A stretch of 64,000 nt of DNA from Todiramphus chloris collaris. Lineage: Eukaryota; Chordata; Aves; Coraciiformes; Alcedinidae. The stretch lies in NCBI GenBank assembly GCA_025345505.1, contig JANVCC010000018.1, positions 59,025,120 to 59,089,119 of the forward strand, given 5' to 3'. Positions 1 through 13,275 of the stretch are shown one piece after another; position 1 is the first letter of the stretch; every line of letters begins with the position of its first letter. The position numbers and the translations under genes were made by a program. Under the pieces are notes generated by a model that saw only the letters and a list, made by a program, of their open reading frames with translations, did not search any database and was not told the DNA's origin.

Positions 1-3000
1 GGTTTACACATAGCTGTTGTAAATTCTGTTTTATCCCTGCTAATTTTGCCTCTGCTTTTGACTAAATAATAAATCCCAGCTGAGTATCTGAATCCTTAAA
101 TGTTGACAGGACTTGCTGAGTGGAATACCTTCTAAGGTTGTCCATGTTGGCAAAGTGAAAAGCAGCTTCTTTACGCTGCACAGCTTAATCCCCATCAAAG
201 CCTCCTCCACAAAGCCCTTCTGAGGCCCATTACAGACACTGTATAGCTCAGTCTAAGGAAATTCCACAGGGCCACGTTGTTAATCAGATGCAAACTTGGG
301 CAAAGATCTGGGAGCTTTATCTCTCCTGAGACAGAGAAACAGATGTGTCCTTTGGGACCTCCATGAAGAAGGATGACTGCTTTCAAAGCAAGACTGAACT
401 TCTTTCTGTCTCACAGAGAAAAGTTGAGCAAAACTTCAGTGCTGCCTTCTGCTCTGTTTAATTCACAGAAAGCCTGGTGTCAGCCCCACTACGAGTGATG
501 TGCAGACCACCAGACCTCCACACACAAGTTTTCATAGACCACAGCTTTGACAAGAGAGCCCTGCATTTCAAACTGGAGAGTCTTCAGGGTCAGGTTTAGT
601 GCCCTTTAATAACCACAGAAAATTTGGCTTCAACTCATTCTTTTTTTCCCAATCCATCACTGACTTCCAAAGAGCACCTGGTATTTAATAACGACCACCA
701 GTCAGGGAAGGCAGAACAGGTTCAGAAAGAGAAAGAAGACAGGAAACACAGAAGGCAGGTAGCAGAGATGCAAGAGTAAAGGTCAGGACCACAGGGAGGA
801 AGATATGAAGGAGTTAGTGTGATATTTAATTCTGTAACATTGTTGGTTGACTGTGTTGATTCAGGCAGATAAAATGCTATTAAAACCTTTTCCAGTCTTT
901 AGAGAACCTTCCAGCACTGTCCCCAAGAGCATTTTTTTTTCTTTCTTTCTTCCCTGGAATAAGCCCTGTAAACATCCTCTTCCATAAAACCTGGATTCTC
1001 GATCTAATGTTTTCTAGGCTGCCATGAAGCCTTTTGAGCCGCAGTTTCTTTGGAAAAAGTCAGCAGCCCCTTCCCTTTGGTCTCTGCAGAGGTGTAGTGT
1101 GAGAGCAGCAAATAGCAGCAGGAGAGATACCCACAAGTCTTCTGCAAGGCATCTTCTGGGGTCTGGTGAGCTTCCAATACAAGCCTCGGCTGCACCATGT
1201 CTCTAAGGCATTGCAAAGTATTTGGGGCCTGGGGTGTTACTGAAACAGCAGAACAGCCAAGGTGTTGCACTGTGACACGAGAGGGAGAATTCAGGCTGCA
1301 CCTGGGGTTCATCCCAAAGGTGGCCCCAGCAGCCTGCAGGTACCTGCACCAGTGAGACTGGGCTGACAAGGCTGGAGACCTGAAGAAACTGCCAGGCCAC
1401 ACAAGGTCCTGCGAGTTTCCTGTGTTTCAAGTGCAATAGACAACAACTTGCAAGGTTTCTAGCTCGTATTAATAGTGTACATATATAGGACAATGAATTA
1501 TATCCTCTGCCACCCCCAACGTGCAAGAAAATAGATCACAGAAAACAACCCTGCCATTCTGCAGAGCCCTGATGTTTTTTCTCTCAGGAGCTGGCAATAA
1601 GGGCTGTCTTTATAAACAGTGGTACTACACCATACAAAACTGGACAGCTTACATCTTAACCTGAGCCTGAGGTGATAGCTTGCTGCACTGGGCTAGTCCT
1701 GTACCAACCCACCCAGGACTGCATTTTGTGGGGGGCCAGGGTGTACACTGCTTTTCCTCATGGCACTGTGTAACTTTGGGTTGCAGAGTGCAGGAATGTC
1801 GGTGCCACCTTGAATTCTGAAGCAGAAATACCTGCATTGTCCATTTTTTCCCATCATTGTCTAGAGTAGAGCCCCGCAGCATCAGATGATATCTTTTAAT
1901 TCACATGTACGGTTCAAGCTGGGAGCTGAAAGGTGGAACAGCTCAAACTAATAGCTTCCCCGTCTCTAATTTTGAAAGTACCTGAGGTAATATACTGCTT
2001 CAAAGCCAGCCTTTCGCAGGGCTGTAATCAGCCTGAACACCAAAGTCATACATGTGTACTCAAGCAAAGCCAGTCTGTCACTGCACCTCCACCAGCCCCA
2101 GCACTGTGACCCCTATTTACCAAGTGCTTATCTAAAAAGGAAATAGGAATAAATCTGTCAGTCGTAGGCTTAAATTACCTCTCAGCATGTCCTGAGCAAG
2201 TGCTGGATGCCATTCCCTGGCGAGGAAGGTTGTGCAAACTGACACTGTGCCTCTCTTGAAGGCTGCAGGCACCCAGCTGGGGAGCACCTGATGGGGCTTT
2301 GCTCCTTACCAGCTCATCCCACAGTCCCAGCACTTGGGGTGCTTCCTTCCTTCAGGGTAAATGAAATGTTCTAAGGTGAAAAGCTTGCTTAGAGTTATTT
2401 GAAACTCTCACAGAAGCAGCCCATACAACACTGCAATGTGTGACTGCCGTTTCTGTAGTCACGGAATCACAGAGTCATACCTGAGTTAGCATCAAATGGG
2501 GCAGCTCAAAGCCTGGTGTTACTGAAGCAGATGAACTCAGCCTGGACACACTGCCTGAGGACTGCAAATTGCATTTGCTTGTGGGTTTGGCTGACAGTGT
2601 TGCTGTGTAGGTATTTCAGCCTCATTTACCTCCTACCTTCCCCATCCCCTTGTTCCTGCCCTCATGTTACCTATCCTTTAGTGCTGGCACTGTCACCTCT
2701 GTGGTTGCATGGTGACCCAGGTCCAGCTGAAGAATATGTGCTCCCTAAGCAACCTCACTGTGCTGCTTCTCAGCTCAAGCAGTGGATAGCCATGCAGGGA
2801 TGAGTGTGTGGTTCAGCATAGAGGGATGGGGAGCAGGGCAGGTGCTGCATGGAGCAGGTCAAGATGCTTTGTGCTGGCCATGCAGCCTCAGCCAGAGGTG
2901 AAATGGTTAATGCCCCAGCTGCCCACCCACAAGCCATTGTTTGAATAGCAGGGGTTGGCACCATTTCCAGCCCAGGGAATTACATGTAAATTTGAGCCAT

Positions 3001-4037
3001 TGGTAGAGCCCATGGCTACTCTGGGACATAGGGCCAAGATGCCAGTGAGGGAAAGGACGTCTTGTTGAGCTGTCTCTGCTGTCTATGCAGCAGATGGCCA
3101 GGACAGCTGTCACAGCAGCTTCCCTTTCCACATTGAACTGGTAAAGTCAGCCATGGTGAGACAATGCTGCGGCCACTTCTCTTGACTTCCCTGGTAGCCC
3201 TGCTTACACAGCTCTCAGGCAACCCTGTGGAAAAAAGGACAAAGTCAGACCCAATGGCACTTGTTAAGCTGGAGTAGGGCATTGCACCTCTTTGTTCTCT
3301 GATATGGCTGTTCCCCTTGGACATGCTAACTGCTTAACTTTTTTTTGTTCCTTTTACTTTTTTCATTGGCTTCATTTTTATGAGTCAAATGGTCATGACT
3401 TCAAAGACAGTAAGACCAGAAAGGCTACCATGGATGTCTACTTTGATCTTCTAGAATACACAACCCACAGTACTGCTCTGATTCAATCCTTGTTAAACTC
3501 TTGGTCAGACTTCTGGAAAAATCCCATATAAGCCAAACAGGGCATGAACTGGTTAACTGTGTGTGTGTGTGTGTGTACTGTCCAGTTATCTGTCTGTGCT
3601 AGACAGCATGAAGCATAATCACAGTTCCTTCCTCTGAGTAAGAGTGTGAATCCATACAGCACTCTGCCCAGTTGTTTGTTGTCAGGACACTTAACTGATA
3701 CGTCGTATCTTTGAGATTATTATTTACCCACTGCCTCACCCCAGAAACTTTGGTTGTAACTGAGAAAGCATGGTAAAGATATTTCAGACTTGCCTGGATA
3801 GGAGAGGAAGAGGAGGGAAAACAAGGGATGGAGCTGAAAGATGAACTATATGAATGACAGAGACTTTGCTATGTTGAAGAAACCATCTAAAAAAAATACC
3901 TCGTATGTGGTCAGGTCAGTTTTCTAGCTTTTCAATTTGTTTATTAGCTTGAACTATCACATCTCTGTTGCCCATATTTAAAAAGTGAACAGCTCCCTGG
4001 CCAACATACTTTTGAATAGACTAAATAAGTTAAATAC
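1..4037. other. Intergenic, no supported feature except a GT repeat
   Basis: No recognisable gene or repeat family apart from the GT run. Open frames here overlap each other on both strands and show no family match. Confidence 0.5.
3559..3576. repeat. (GT)9 dinucleotide repeat
   Basis: A short uninterrupted GT run in otherwise unique sequence. Confidence 0.95.
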
Positions 4038-4176
4038 CTTCATTTCTTTATCAAGAGACATGCTTCCCAGTCCTTCAGTAATTTCTGTGGTCTTTCCCAA
4101 ATCTTCTCCAATTTCATCAGCATCTTCCTTGCATTTGTAGAGACCAGACAAGGCAAACATTTCGGCAGCAGCCTCC
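4038..4176 (-). CDS. Candidate exon of an unidentified gene
   Basis: A 139-base open segment between a CCCCACAG acceptor and a GTATTTAAC donor. The frame reads EAAAEMFALSGLYKCKEDAD, then EIGEDLGKTTEITEGLGSMS and LDKEMK. Nearly half of its codons begin with G, a strong coding-type bias unlike the surrounding AT-rich sequence, and the peptide is acidic. I do not recognise the family. It enters with one base of a split codon and exits in phase 0. The next exon downstream would be below position 4000 or outside the window. It could still be a chance open frame. Confidence 0.4.
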
Positions 4177-5084
4177 CTGTGGGGATGACACAGACTTCTC
4201 TCTTCCTTTTGCTTTGTGCATTTATAATAAGGATATGGCAAAGATGACACCAGGTGGTTTTACTATCAGCATTCTGAAGCAGATGATGCACCAAGACCTC
4301 CAGACTCCCCTACAGTCCTCCCCAAGACTTACAGCCTTTGTAGACACATACTTTCATCACAGGCCACACTCAAATGTATATTGTTTACATGGATCTCATT
4401 TACTGAGAAATACACGTTGCCCTGTTTCAGAGACCCGTTCTCTTCATAATTGATTAGTGCCCCCTTTTTTTTGACATTTGCATTTCTCTAGGCTGTTAAT
4501 GGAGAGTTTTAAATGGTATAATGCTAAAAACTGATCTCTATAGGAACCAGTAGAAATACAATCATTAAACCACCAAAAAAACCCCATTGCATTTTGAGAC
4601 CTACCAGACAGTTTTTAATCCACTTTGGCTCTTAATTAAAATGCCATGCTGTACCACATCACACACCCTGCACAGTCTATTGCAACAGCCGCAGTTAGCT
4701 TTTGCAATGAATTTCATAATATTATCAACAGATAACAAGCTACTTTTTCATAATTGCACTTTGTTCAGCATTAAATATACCACTTCCTTTAAATTCTTTA
4801 TTGGTTGACTCTCAGATCAACTATAGAGTATTTTACCTTGGATTAGTTTCAGGACATCAGGCTTATTATTATATGGACTCTTTTATTTGTCTTGCTTCAG
4901 AAGATTGCCAAGATATGGCTAATTACTTGTTTTTTTTCCATGGGTGCAGCAAAAGATGTTTATCCAAGTTATAATGTGACCTCATCTGGACTGTTTTGGG
5001 AATCTTTGAACTACAAGGCGAAGTTGTGAGACATCAGCCTTTTGTCAGCTGTGAAGCTGTTGGGGTCTGGTCCACTGCCCAGCT

Positions 5085-5165
5085 CCTTCACTTTTCCTGG
5101 GCTGTTGTAGAGGGCAATAAGATCTCCCCTCAGCCTTCTTTTCTGAAGGCAAGACTTATCCGGAA
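5085..5165 (-). mobile_element. CR1 LINE remnant
   Basis: GTTGTAGAGGGCAATAAGAT, then CTCCCCTCAGCCTTCTTTTC match the reverse complement of the CR1 [15 protein letters not shown] segment. Only about 60-80 bases are clear; flanking similarity is too weak to bound. Confidence 0.6.
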
Positions 5166-6230
5166 GAAAAGGAATAGGGGGAACCTCAGGCCTGATACTG
5201 GGAGAGCAGGAGAAGAACGTGCAGTGAAGCTGCAAGGGCTTGGGGAGTGTGGCTGGGAGCTCCACAGTGGCAGCATTGCTTTTGGGGTCCCTGTGAGGAT
5301 TCTTTATGTTGCACTCATCACTACTACTTCCCCAAGCCTCTCTCCTTTTAGCTTCTGACCTCTTCATGAGGTGTATAAGTCCAGTGCATATCTCTATGCT
5401 GCATTCTTTTCTGTCCCACCTTAGTTTTTCATTAACCAAAACTGGAAGGGATATAAACTACAGTTTGCTGTGCATCTGTTTCTTACTCTGGCTCTACAAA
5501 AGAGAGCATCTGTGTGATGAAATGTTCAAGTGACACTCAGATTTCCTGAAAAAAAACCCCACCTTTTTCTACGTGAAGGTCATGGAGAGGAGAGAACCTG
5601 TTGCTTGCTTGAGATCTGTCTGCTATTGACACCGTTGCTTTTCTATTTTCACCTTGGTTTCCTTGGAAGGATTTTGATGTGCATCACAGTTGCAATAGGA
5701 GGGGGTTTCTAACAAAAGCCCAAAGCCAAGAACAATAGCAAGCCTGTATTTGTCTTCATGAACAGATCGTGGAGTAGAGCTGAAGCTGGTATGAAGCAGG
5801 ACAGCTGGTGTATCTTCAATGGGCCTGTCCCTGGTGACATCATTGTGGGTCTGACTGAAATGAAAGACATGCTGCACAAGCAAATATGGGAACAATTCTT
5901 GTTTCTGATTACTCCAAAATACATGGATAATGGGGTAGGTCTTTTATATAGAAAGAATCAAATAAAATAGCTGAGATAATAAATGTTGCGGTTTACCCTT
6001 CACAGGCAAGTAGAAAGTAAAATAAGTAAAATAAGTTCTTTCATTAAAACAATTTTGCACCAGAATTGTATTTACTGGGTCCTTGTAGTCATGCCTAAGA
6101 CCTTATCCCGGTTTCTTCCTTTTCCCCCCCACCACCTCATTTAGTATCTGCCTGAATAGCTGTAAAACAAAGACAGTACTGGAAAGCAGATGCATTTTTT
6201 TAAATAAACCAGCAATTTTAAATCCCTTAC

Positions 6231-6289
6231 GTGAATAAATAATCCATATGTTGCCTGAATCTTTTATGATATGAATTCCGAAAAACAAC
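6231..6289 (-). other. Weak candidate exon
   Basis: 59 bases between GCTTTTTAG and GTAAGG. It is open in the frame FRNSYHKRFRQHMDYLF and its exit phase fits the candidate exon at 4038-4176. It is short, so phase agreement alone is weak support. Confidence 0.2.
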
Positions 6290-6862
6290 CTAAAAAGCTT
6301 TCTCTGCTGTTTTGGAACTGGGTCAGAAAACTCGCTCGGGGAATTTTTAATGAGCTAGGCAGCCTCCCAGCTCTGGGTTACTGGTTCAAACATGAATCAG
6401 ATTAGTAGGGAGCAGAATTTGTTGCTGCAGCTGAACAAGTTAGACCCACTTCTTGCTCCAGACTCCCACATTGCCGTGGGCAATAGCAGAACGATGAGCA
6501 CAAAAACCCAGGGAAAAATGGAAAAAGGGCTTGGAATATAAGAATTGATGAATCCCCTTTCTCTCAATACCTGCCCGTGCCCTAGTTTGGACACTGTGCC
6601 CCTGTGCTCTTAGTTTCTTTCAAAACACTCTCCACTACCTCCCCCTGAAAAGGGACTGTTATACTTCAGTTGAGTCACAGATAATGAAATAACTGCTTTT
6701 GTCAAGGAAGATCTTAACACAATTCAATGCACATTGGTTTGCAGAAGTTGAAAATGGGTTTTTTTCTGGACTTGCGGATATTCAGTGTTGACAAAATTAC
6801 CAGGCTTAAGATGTTGTCTTAACCAGTACAGAAAGCTTATTTTTGATCCTTTATCACTGATA

Positions 6863-6985
6863 GGAAGGAAGGAAGGAAGGAAGGAAGGAAGGAAGGAAGG
6901 AAGGAAGGAAGGAAGGAAGGAAGGAAGGNNNNNNNNNNAGGAAGGAAGGAAGGAAGGAAGGAAGGAAGGAAGGAAGGAAGGAAGG
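6863..6985. repeat. (GGAA)n microsatellite with assembly gap
   Basis: A pure GGAA/AAGG tetranucleotide array is interrupted by 10 N at 6929-6938. The N-run is a placeholder, so the true array length is unknown and could be much longer than shown. Confidence 0.97.
6929..6938. other. Assembly gap (10 N)
   Basis: Ten N bases inside the GGAA array. Any open frame crossing them is an artefact. Confidence 0.99.
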
Positions 6986-7254
6986 GAGACCCTAAGAATA
7001 AAGGTAGAATTGTTGGGCTGGGAAAGGCAGAGTTAGAAAGACAATGACAGTGGGAATGCTGTGAAGTCTTGACTCACTTTAGGGAACTTGTTACACTAAG
7101 TAAATATTTTGCACAGGCTCTGGGTATAAACAGATTCTTTCTGAAGCTCAGCAAGGAACATACTTGACTGTTCTCTGCCTGTGAGGGCTCTTAGGCAGCA
7201 AACTCGGTTTTATTAAAACATACAGGAAAAAAATAAATACATATAATAGCTTAC

Positions 7255-7304
7255 TTAGAGATGTAGAAGATGATTAGTAACAATCAAACAGCTGCTTGCA
7301 GACA
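7255..7304 (-). other. Weak candidate exon
   Basis: 50 bases between an excellent acceptor (TTTTGTATTATTTCCCAG) and a GTAAGC donor. The frame SASSCLIVTNHLLHL fits the phases of the candidates on both sides, but its last codon before the donor is TAA. Confidence 0.15.
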
Positions 7305-10042
7305 CTGGGAAATAATACAAAACTGAAGGAGACTGCCAAGGTCACTAAACCGCAGATCCCAGCAGTTACATCAGGTGATCCTCTTCTTAAGTGCTTTGTT
7401 TTAAGCCTGGTTAGGTTTGGGACTAATACACACTTTTTTCCCTTGTTTATTGTCCTTCTGTGAATTCTAGGCAAAAATTTAAATAACAGACAACAATTTA
7501 CACAGATGACATATGCTCCACTCTTATCTGTGTCATGGTTTGATGTGCTAGGGTATTTTGTCTGGAAGTGTGTGGCACCAGCATTATATGTTCAGTGCTC
7601 AGAAGAAGCTTCCTGGGGAGTAGCTACTCGCTAATGGTTTTTTGGCAATTCCTCTGCCATGAAATGGTGCAAGACTGCACACGGGACTAGTCTTGTCCCG
7701 TGTTACAATTCCTAATTTTTTAGTTCACACCTGCCTTCCTAACAGGGAGAAATCTGTTTTAAGACAGTAACAATTAGGACTTCAAATAGGTGTTTAATGA
7801 TTAAAAAGTTGCTTTCCTCTGGTTCAGATCTCTGATGTGTGTCACCCCAGCTCTATAATTCTTACCTACACAAATGAGCTTGAGACAGCAACTAGTGAAA
7901 CATCGTGAATTGAAAGTGGAGATACCTCTCACTGTATAAGATAGATATCTCATAAAAAATCTCAACCTCAAGTCAAGTCTCGACTTGCCTGACTGTTGCT
8001 ATTTTCTTTGAGTTTGGCTTTTTTTTGCTCAAGTTTCTGAGGACTCCAGATTTCTGTTCCCAGAAAAGGCCTTACAATCTGATAAGTACAAGTGATTTGT
8101 TTTAGTTCTGATCAGGCTAAACATGTGTGTTTTGTTCTTTATATTTCAACAATGAAGGCATTGTGGTACGGCATGGCTCTTTGCCACCCAGGAAAGAGAG
8201 GACAGAGAGAGCCTAGCTCTGGTGCAGCCATGCAGCTGAATGCCATGTTGGTCGGCACTTTCCAGGTGCCGTGGGGAAACATCACTGAGCCAGACATTCA
8301 TGCATATTACACCATTAAATCCATAAATATTACCTACAATTGGTGTGCAAAGGCAAGACATATGAGTTTTTTGACAGACTGAAGTGTGATAAGAGGAAAT
8401 TGCATTGACTTCCTCATAGCAAAATTTTTGTTTGTTCTTGTGACAACACTGCCCTTTAGCTTCAGTAAATCCTTTCATGGCTGTATCATCCTGGTATCTC
8501 ATAGTCATAAGTGATGAATGCACCCGAGACTCGATTTTGTTAATGATAACGTGTAGTGAAAATGTATATTGTCAGATTAATAGTAGGAGTGACATTTAGG
8601 TACTAAGGGATGGGAGTTCTGGCAATGCTTTTGGGGTGAGAGACCTCAAAATAGACACAATTAGCTTAAAATACCACATGATATCTTACAATTTTATGCC
8701 CTATTTTATTAAGATAATGAGATTTTTTTTCTTCTTACTTATTTGCATTTCCTCTTCCAATCTGAGGATTTCATAGGCCCTATAGCCCTTTTCATGTGCC
8801 TGCTTGTATTTCCTCTATCCTCATATGTGCAGTAAAGGACATGTCCCCTCCAAAAGGATATGTGGATGTGCCCTTCCAAAATTTCCCTATCAGTAACAGA
8901 AGCAGTAGCAAAACTAAAGATTAAGAAACAGGACATATAGAGAAGAAAGAAGATGGAGAATGAATCTAGTAGGAAGTGAATCCAAAAAGACCTCTGCAAG
9001 GATCATAAGGACATAGAAATTTATTAATTTCTTACAAAATAAACTAATAAAAAAAAAAAAATGTCTTCTATATCCAAGAGAATGATAACTCTTTAGATTC
9101 TCAGTGCAAAAGCTGTGTTCTCCATTGAGTTTTCCAATTTCTCATTTAAAATACTGCATCAGGTACCAGTTGTACTCATTAAAAAATACCAGTGAAACTT
9201 GTCCCTAAGAACACCCATGGTGTAAATGGTCAACAGTTCATGTTAAACTCCACTGTTTTCTGATGCAAAATTGTATACTAAAGGTCAAACCAAACATCTG
9301 TTGAGAACGTGGACCATAAGGAACCTCAATATGTATTAAAGAGAGTTTCTTGCCCCACAACCCTTCAGCTTTGCTGCAATGAGATGGTATTTTTAAACTG
9401 TATGGTGACTTATATTGCATTACTCTGGGAGTGCCAGGGATATTGTAAACTAGCCATGAATGACAAGCAGAGAGCTTTATTGTCTGAGTCCATGACAGGC
9501 GTCTCTGTTATACCCCTGCCCCAGTCCTTCTGTTCTAGGAATTTGTCATGAGCCATCAGAGTTAAGAACTACTTTGCATAAAATCCTGCATGGATTTTGT
9601 CTTAGTGAGGAGTGTAGAACTGATTAGTGCTTCAAGGTCTTTGAAGCTGGGTGGGCTTTTGTTTTGCTTTTTTTCCCCTTTCTGACCATTAAGCGTATTT
9701 CATAGATTTGAAAATACAGTCAGACTAGATCTTACTGAATAAAAAATCATTTTGACACCAATGGGATTTTTTTCCTTTTTCCTTGAATCAGTGCCACAGG
9801 ATTGGCCTAACATTAAGATCTGTGGAAATTCCAGACAGCATTCTTATCAGTTCTGCCCTCCTGACAGCTCTTTATGCCATTTTCTCTTCCTGGAGGATCA
9901 GCAGTTTAACTTGGTAGGACATGGGGCTGGATTTTGCAAGAAGTGCATGAACCAAAGGCTATTAAAAAGAAGAAAAACACAAAACAACCTATCAACCTCA
10001 CTTCAAAAGCAGTCTCTGTATCATCCAAACCAGTCACGAGAA

Positions 10043-10062
10043 CTGGTATATTCTGGTATATT
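10043..10062. repeat. 10-bp tandem duplication
   Basis: CTGGTATATT is repeated twice with no spacer. Confidence 0.8.
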
Positions 10063-13000
10063 CTGAAATGGTGTCCATTTATCTTTCTGTGGAAAAGTTA
10101 CATATCTGTCTTGATCAAAGCCTCTTATTGATAGGTTTCAAATTGTGAACTTAAACAGTTACAAAGTTTTCTTTCTCTGAATTCAGAAGAAATATAACAT
10201 TACACAAATTTCAACTTCTGCTCTGACAATGCATTAAGAAATATTTTTAAGGTTAACTATTACATAACAAAACCATTCCTGTCACCTGTAAGTGCAACAC
10301 CTCTGTAAGTGATACGCTGCTGACTTTTTTCCCAGAGGGAACCAAGTCTATTTATTTAGAAATCTATTACATGCCTTAATCAGTGACTCCTCTGTGGTGT
10401 TCTCTTGACTATTCATTAGTTCTAATTAGAAGTAAAGGCCTGGAAGAGCAAACTGGGTCTGCTCAGTTAGTTTATTGATTACAAAAATGAACACAATAAT
10501 CAATAAAGACACAAATGTCTGTCATTTCTAGAGACCAAAGGCACTTCATTGCTCCTAAGGGACGCTGCTGTTTAATAACCCAGAATCACAGATCTCTTTT
10601 CTAATATGCTAAATACCCTCCACTCCCTGTTACGTGGGAGAATTAAAGGTTGAAATAGTCCAAGTGATGAAAAACTCTGTAGGACTTGTATGGCAAGGGC
10701 TGCAAAGCAGCACCTGATAGTGTGTCCTGACTGTTTGGTGCAGTGAGGACATGATGGCATGTGGAAAGAATGGGTTCCCTTCTGTACGTATCCATGTAAT
10801 CAAAGAAAGTAGGACTTGACTATTGATGGCTAACATGTGAATGAAAATTGTGAAAAATACACAGTATGAGTATGCAAATCTCTTAATTCAAACAAAAAGT
10901 TCAGCCAGAGAAGTCAGGAATTTAGAAGGGAAGAGGAAGTGCATTTATCAGCATGTACCTTGTAACTAATTTAGTTGAAAATAATTACAACAATATTGCT
11001 GTTTTGTCTTGAAAACCTGGATAGCCCGTGAAGATTTCAACTTCAAGTACTCTGAAAATTCCATCTTCAGAACCAGGAGTGATAGAAGAACAGTTCTGTT
11101 ACTCGAACCCCTATCAATTACTGGATTAGAGTTTGCTCAAAACAGAAAAATGAAATTTTATGCATTTTAAATTAGTGCTGTCTTAGCTTTCAATGTTGGC
11201 CATCTAAACCACTAAGTCTGTGGGCCACAGCCAGTCAGGTGGACCACTGTGGAAACTGTAATAGACAAATGTCTGTCAGTGCTAAAACATCTGTCTTTCA
11301 TGGCCAGTAACATAATTTTTAAATAGTTTTTAATTAAAAATGTGTAGCCCCTGTACTCTCAGTGTAGACACTGCTGTTGACAGGAAATTATACCTGTTCA
11401 GACAGCAGGTAAAGCAAGGAGTACCTGTGTGTTCTGGTGAGAACCTATAACAACAAGGAGGACAAAAAAAAGCCCTAAACCAGAAATAAGTTTTCAGGGC
11501 AACAAATTAATCTGCTTAGGGTTTGAGGCCTTGCACAGAAAGCAGTGCAGATGAACAGTCCTTGCAGAGGGTGGAAGACATCCCCAGCCTTAGCATATGA
11601 CCTCTTTAGCTGGAGCATGGAGGCAGAACCAAGGACCTGCAAGTTAGAAGATGCAAGTCATATACAAATTTGGAGAGAGCAAATAATGCTAAAATAAAGT
11701 GCTCTAGCTTGATGTATTTTTGTTTAAAAAAAAATATCTCCACAGTATTTTCAATATTGACAGTACCCCTTTACCATGAGAAATCTGAAGAGGAGAGGTG
11801 GTTAATCTACTGCTGTTTATATTGGCACGACTTTAATCACCTTTTTACTAAATCTATGCAACAGCTGAAGGACCTACTGAAGATCAGGTAATTTCAAGTA
11901 ATCCCGACCTGTGCTCATTGGACAGCTTTCAATGATGTCATGAGAACAGGCATGGGGAAACCCACGTTTTCCCTATTTTATTCTTCTCTGAAATATGTTC
12001 ACTTGCCAAGCACAGGGAGCACTTCAGGGGAAATATGCTGCCACTTCTGCCTTCTGTCCTCTGGGACAGATGTGTCTTAGGCTACAAACACTTGCATTCC
12101 CTGTTTGGCAGCTTTGCCAGATGGATTTGCTGACCCACTGCTACAAGACCAGATGGGAGAATCTCGGTGGCAGCAGAAAAAGCTTCACTCCTTTTTGTAC
12201 AAATTGACCTGGTGCTGTAACATAGGACATTTAGATAGCTACTACAGATGAGGGCTGGCAAAGAGAGACCGTAAAAAAAAAATATTATTAACCATGAAGT
12301 AAAGGACACCAAGGAAAGCTGGTTGCTCAAAGAGGAACCAGTGCCTTCCACCTACCCAAAAGCTTTCTGACGGCTTGTTGCTCTTCTCTACAGGATGGAA
12401 GAGAAGGTTTCCTATGTATATGCTGTTCAGAGTGACCCTGTGGAGGTCCTGGTAGCAGATGTGAAGCAAGGGGAAACATTTCCAGATGCTTAAGAGCCCT
12501 TCCTATTGCCAAGGTCTTCAGGGCGTCGACCTCTTCAGCGCACACAGGAAATGTTTTGGACACATATATGCCTCGCCACCCAGGGAGAGGACAGCTTACT
12601 AGTTACAGTCACATTCTTCAGCTACATCATCTCTCGCTGTTCTGGGACAAGGAGAGAAACAGGAGATGAAAGTCAAAGACCTGCGGGCAAGACACATGCT
12701 CCTGCTTTGCTGCAGGGACTGTGTAGGTGGTCCTGGTCCAGCCCACAGCAAAGGCTCTGCCTGAAGGTGCACCAGCTGGCAGAAGTATACACACTCAGAA
12801 AATACTTATTTTGAATGGCCAGTCTTGTAAGATGGCTTATGGTGTCTGAATTTTGAACATTTACATGAAAAGACAAGGGAGGGAAAGGGAAAAAAGAGGA
12901 AATATTTTAATGCCAAGACTTTTTGTCCACACAGATGAACATCAGCCCCTACCGAGCTTTGAGCTCAGAATCATAAAAATTATTGGTTGCTCGAGTTTTC

Positions 13001-13241
13001 CTGCTGGAAAGACCAGAACCTTATAGTGCACAGGAAGTCCTCCCCCATTTGCTATCTTGGCAGGAGAGAGAGAGAGACTCATAGAACAACAACCACACAA
13101 CATCATAAATACATTTCTGAAAAGCCTTTTAACTGAAAAAAAAAAAATTGTATTTCATCCACATGACACTGATGCATTCAGATTTGTATTATATGACACA
13201 TACTTTGACTATGTACATGACTGATAAGCATATTAATGAGC

Positions 13242-13275
13242 CAAGCTTTGAAAGAAAAATATATTTCAAAGCTTG
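13242..13275. repeat. Perfect 12-bp inverted repeat with 10-base loop
   Basis: CAAGCTTTGAAA at 13242-13253 and TTTCAAAGCTTG at 13264-13275 can form a 12-bp stem. No neighbouring gene gives it an obvious role. Confidence 0.85.

Noticed and set aside
1004-1402. 132-codon minus-strand frame
   Set aside because: No family match and overlapping frames in other registers. A piece near 1140-1200 looks slightly coding-like but the splice sites are poor.
2458-2490. GGAATCACAGAGTCA motif resembling a CR1 tail
   Set aside because: No CR1 sequence follows it; too short to call.
5011-5439. 142-codon minus-strand frame
   Set aside because: It contains the CR1 motif LQKRRLRGDLIALYN; the rest is unremarkable.
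6785-7036. Open frame of repeated Glu-Gly-Arg-Lys
   Set aside because: It is the translation of the GGAA microsatellite and crosses the N gap.
9030-9062. AATAAAC followed by an A-run, resembling a processed-transcript tail
   Set aside because: No upstream coding similarity and no target duplication seen.
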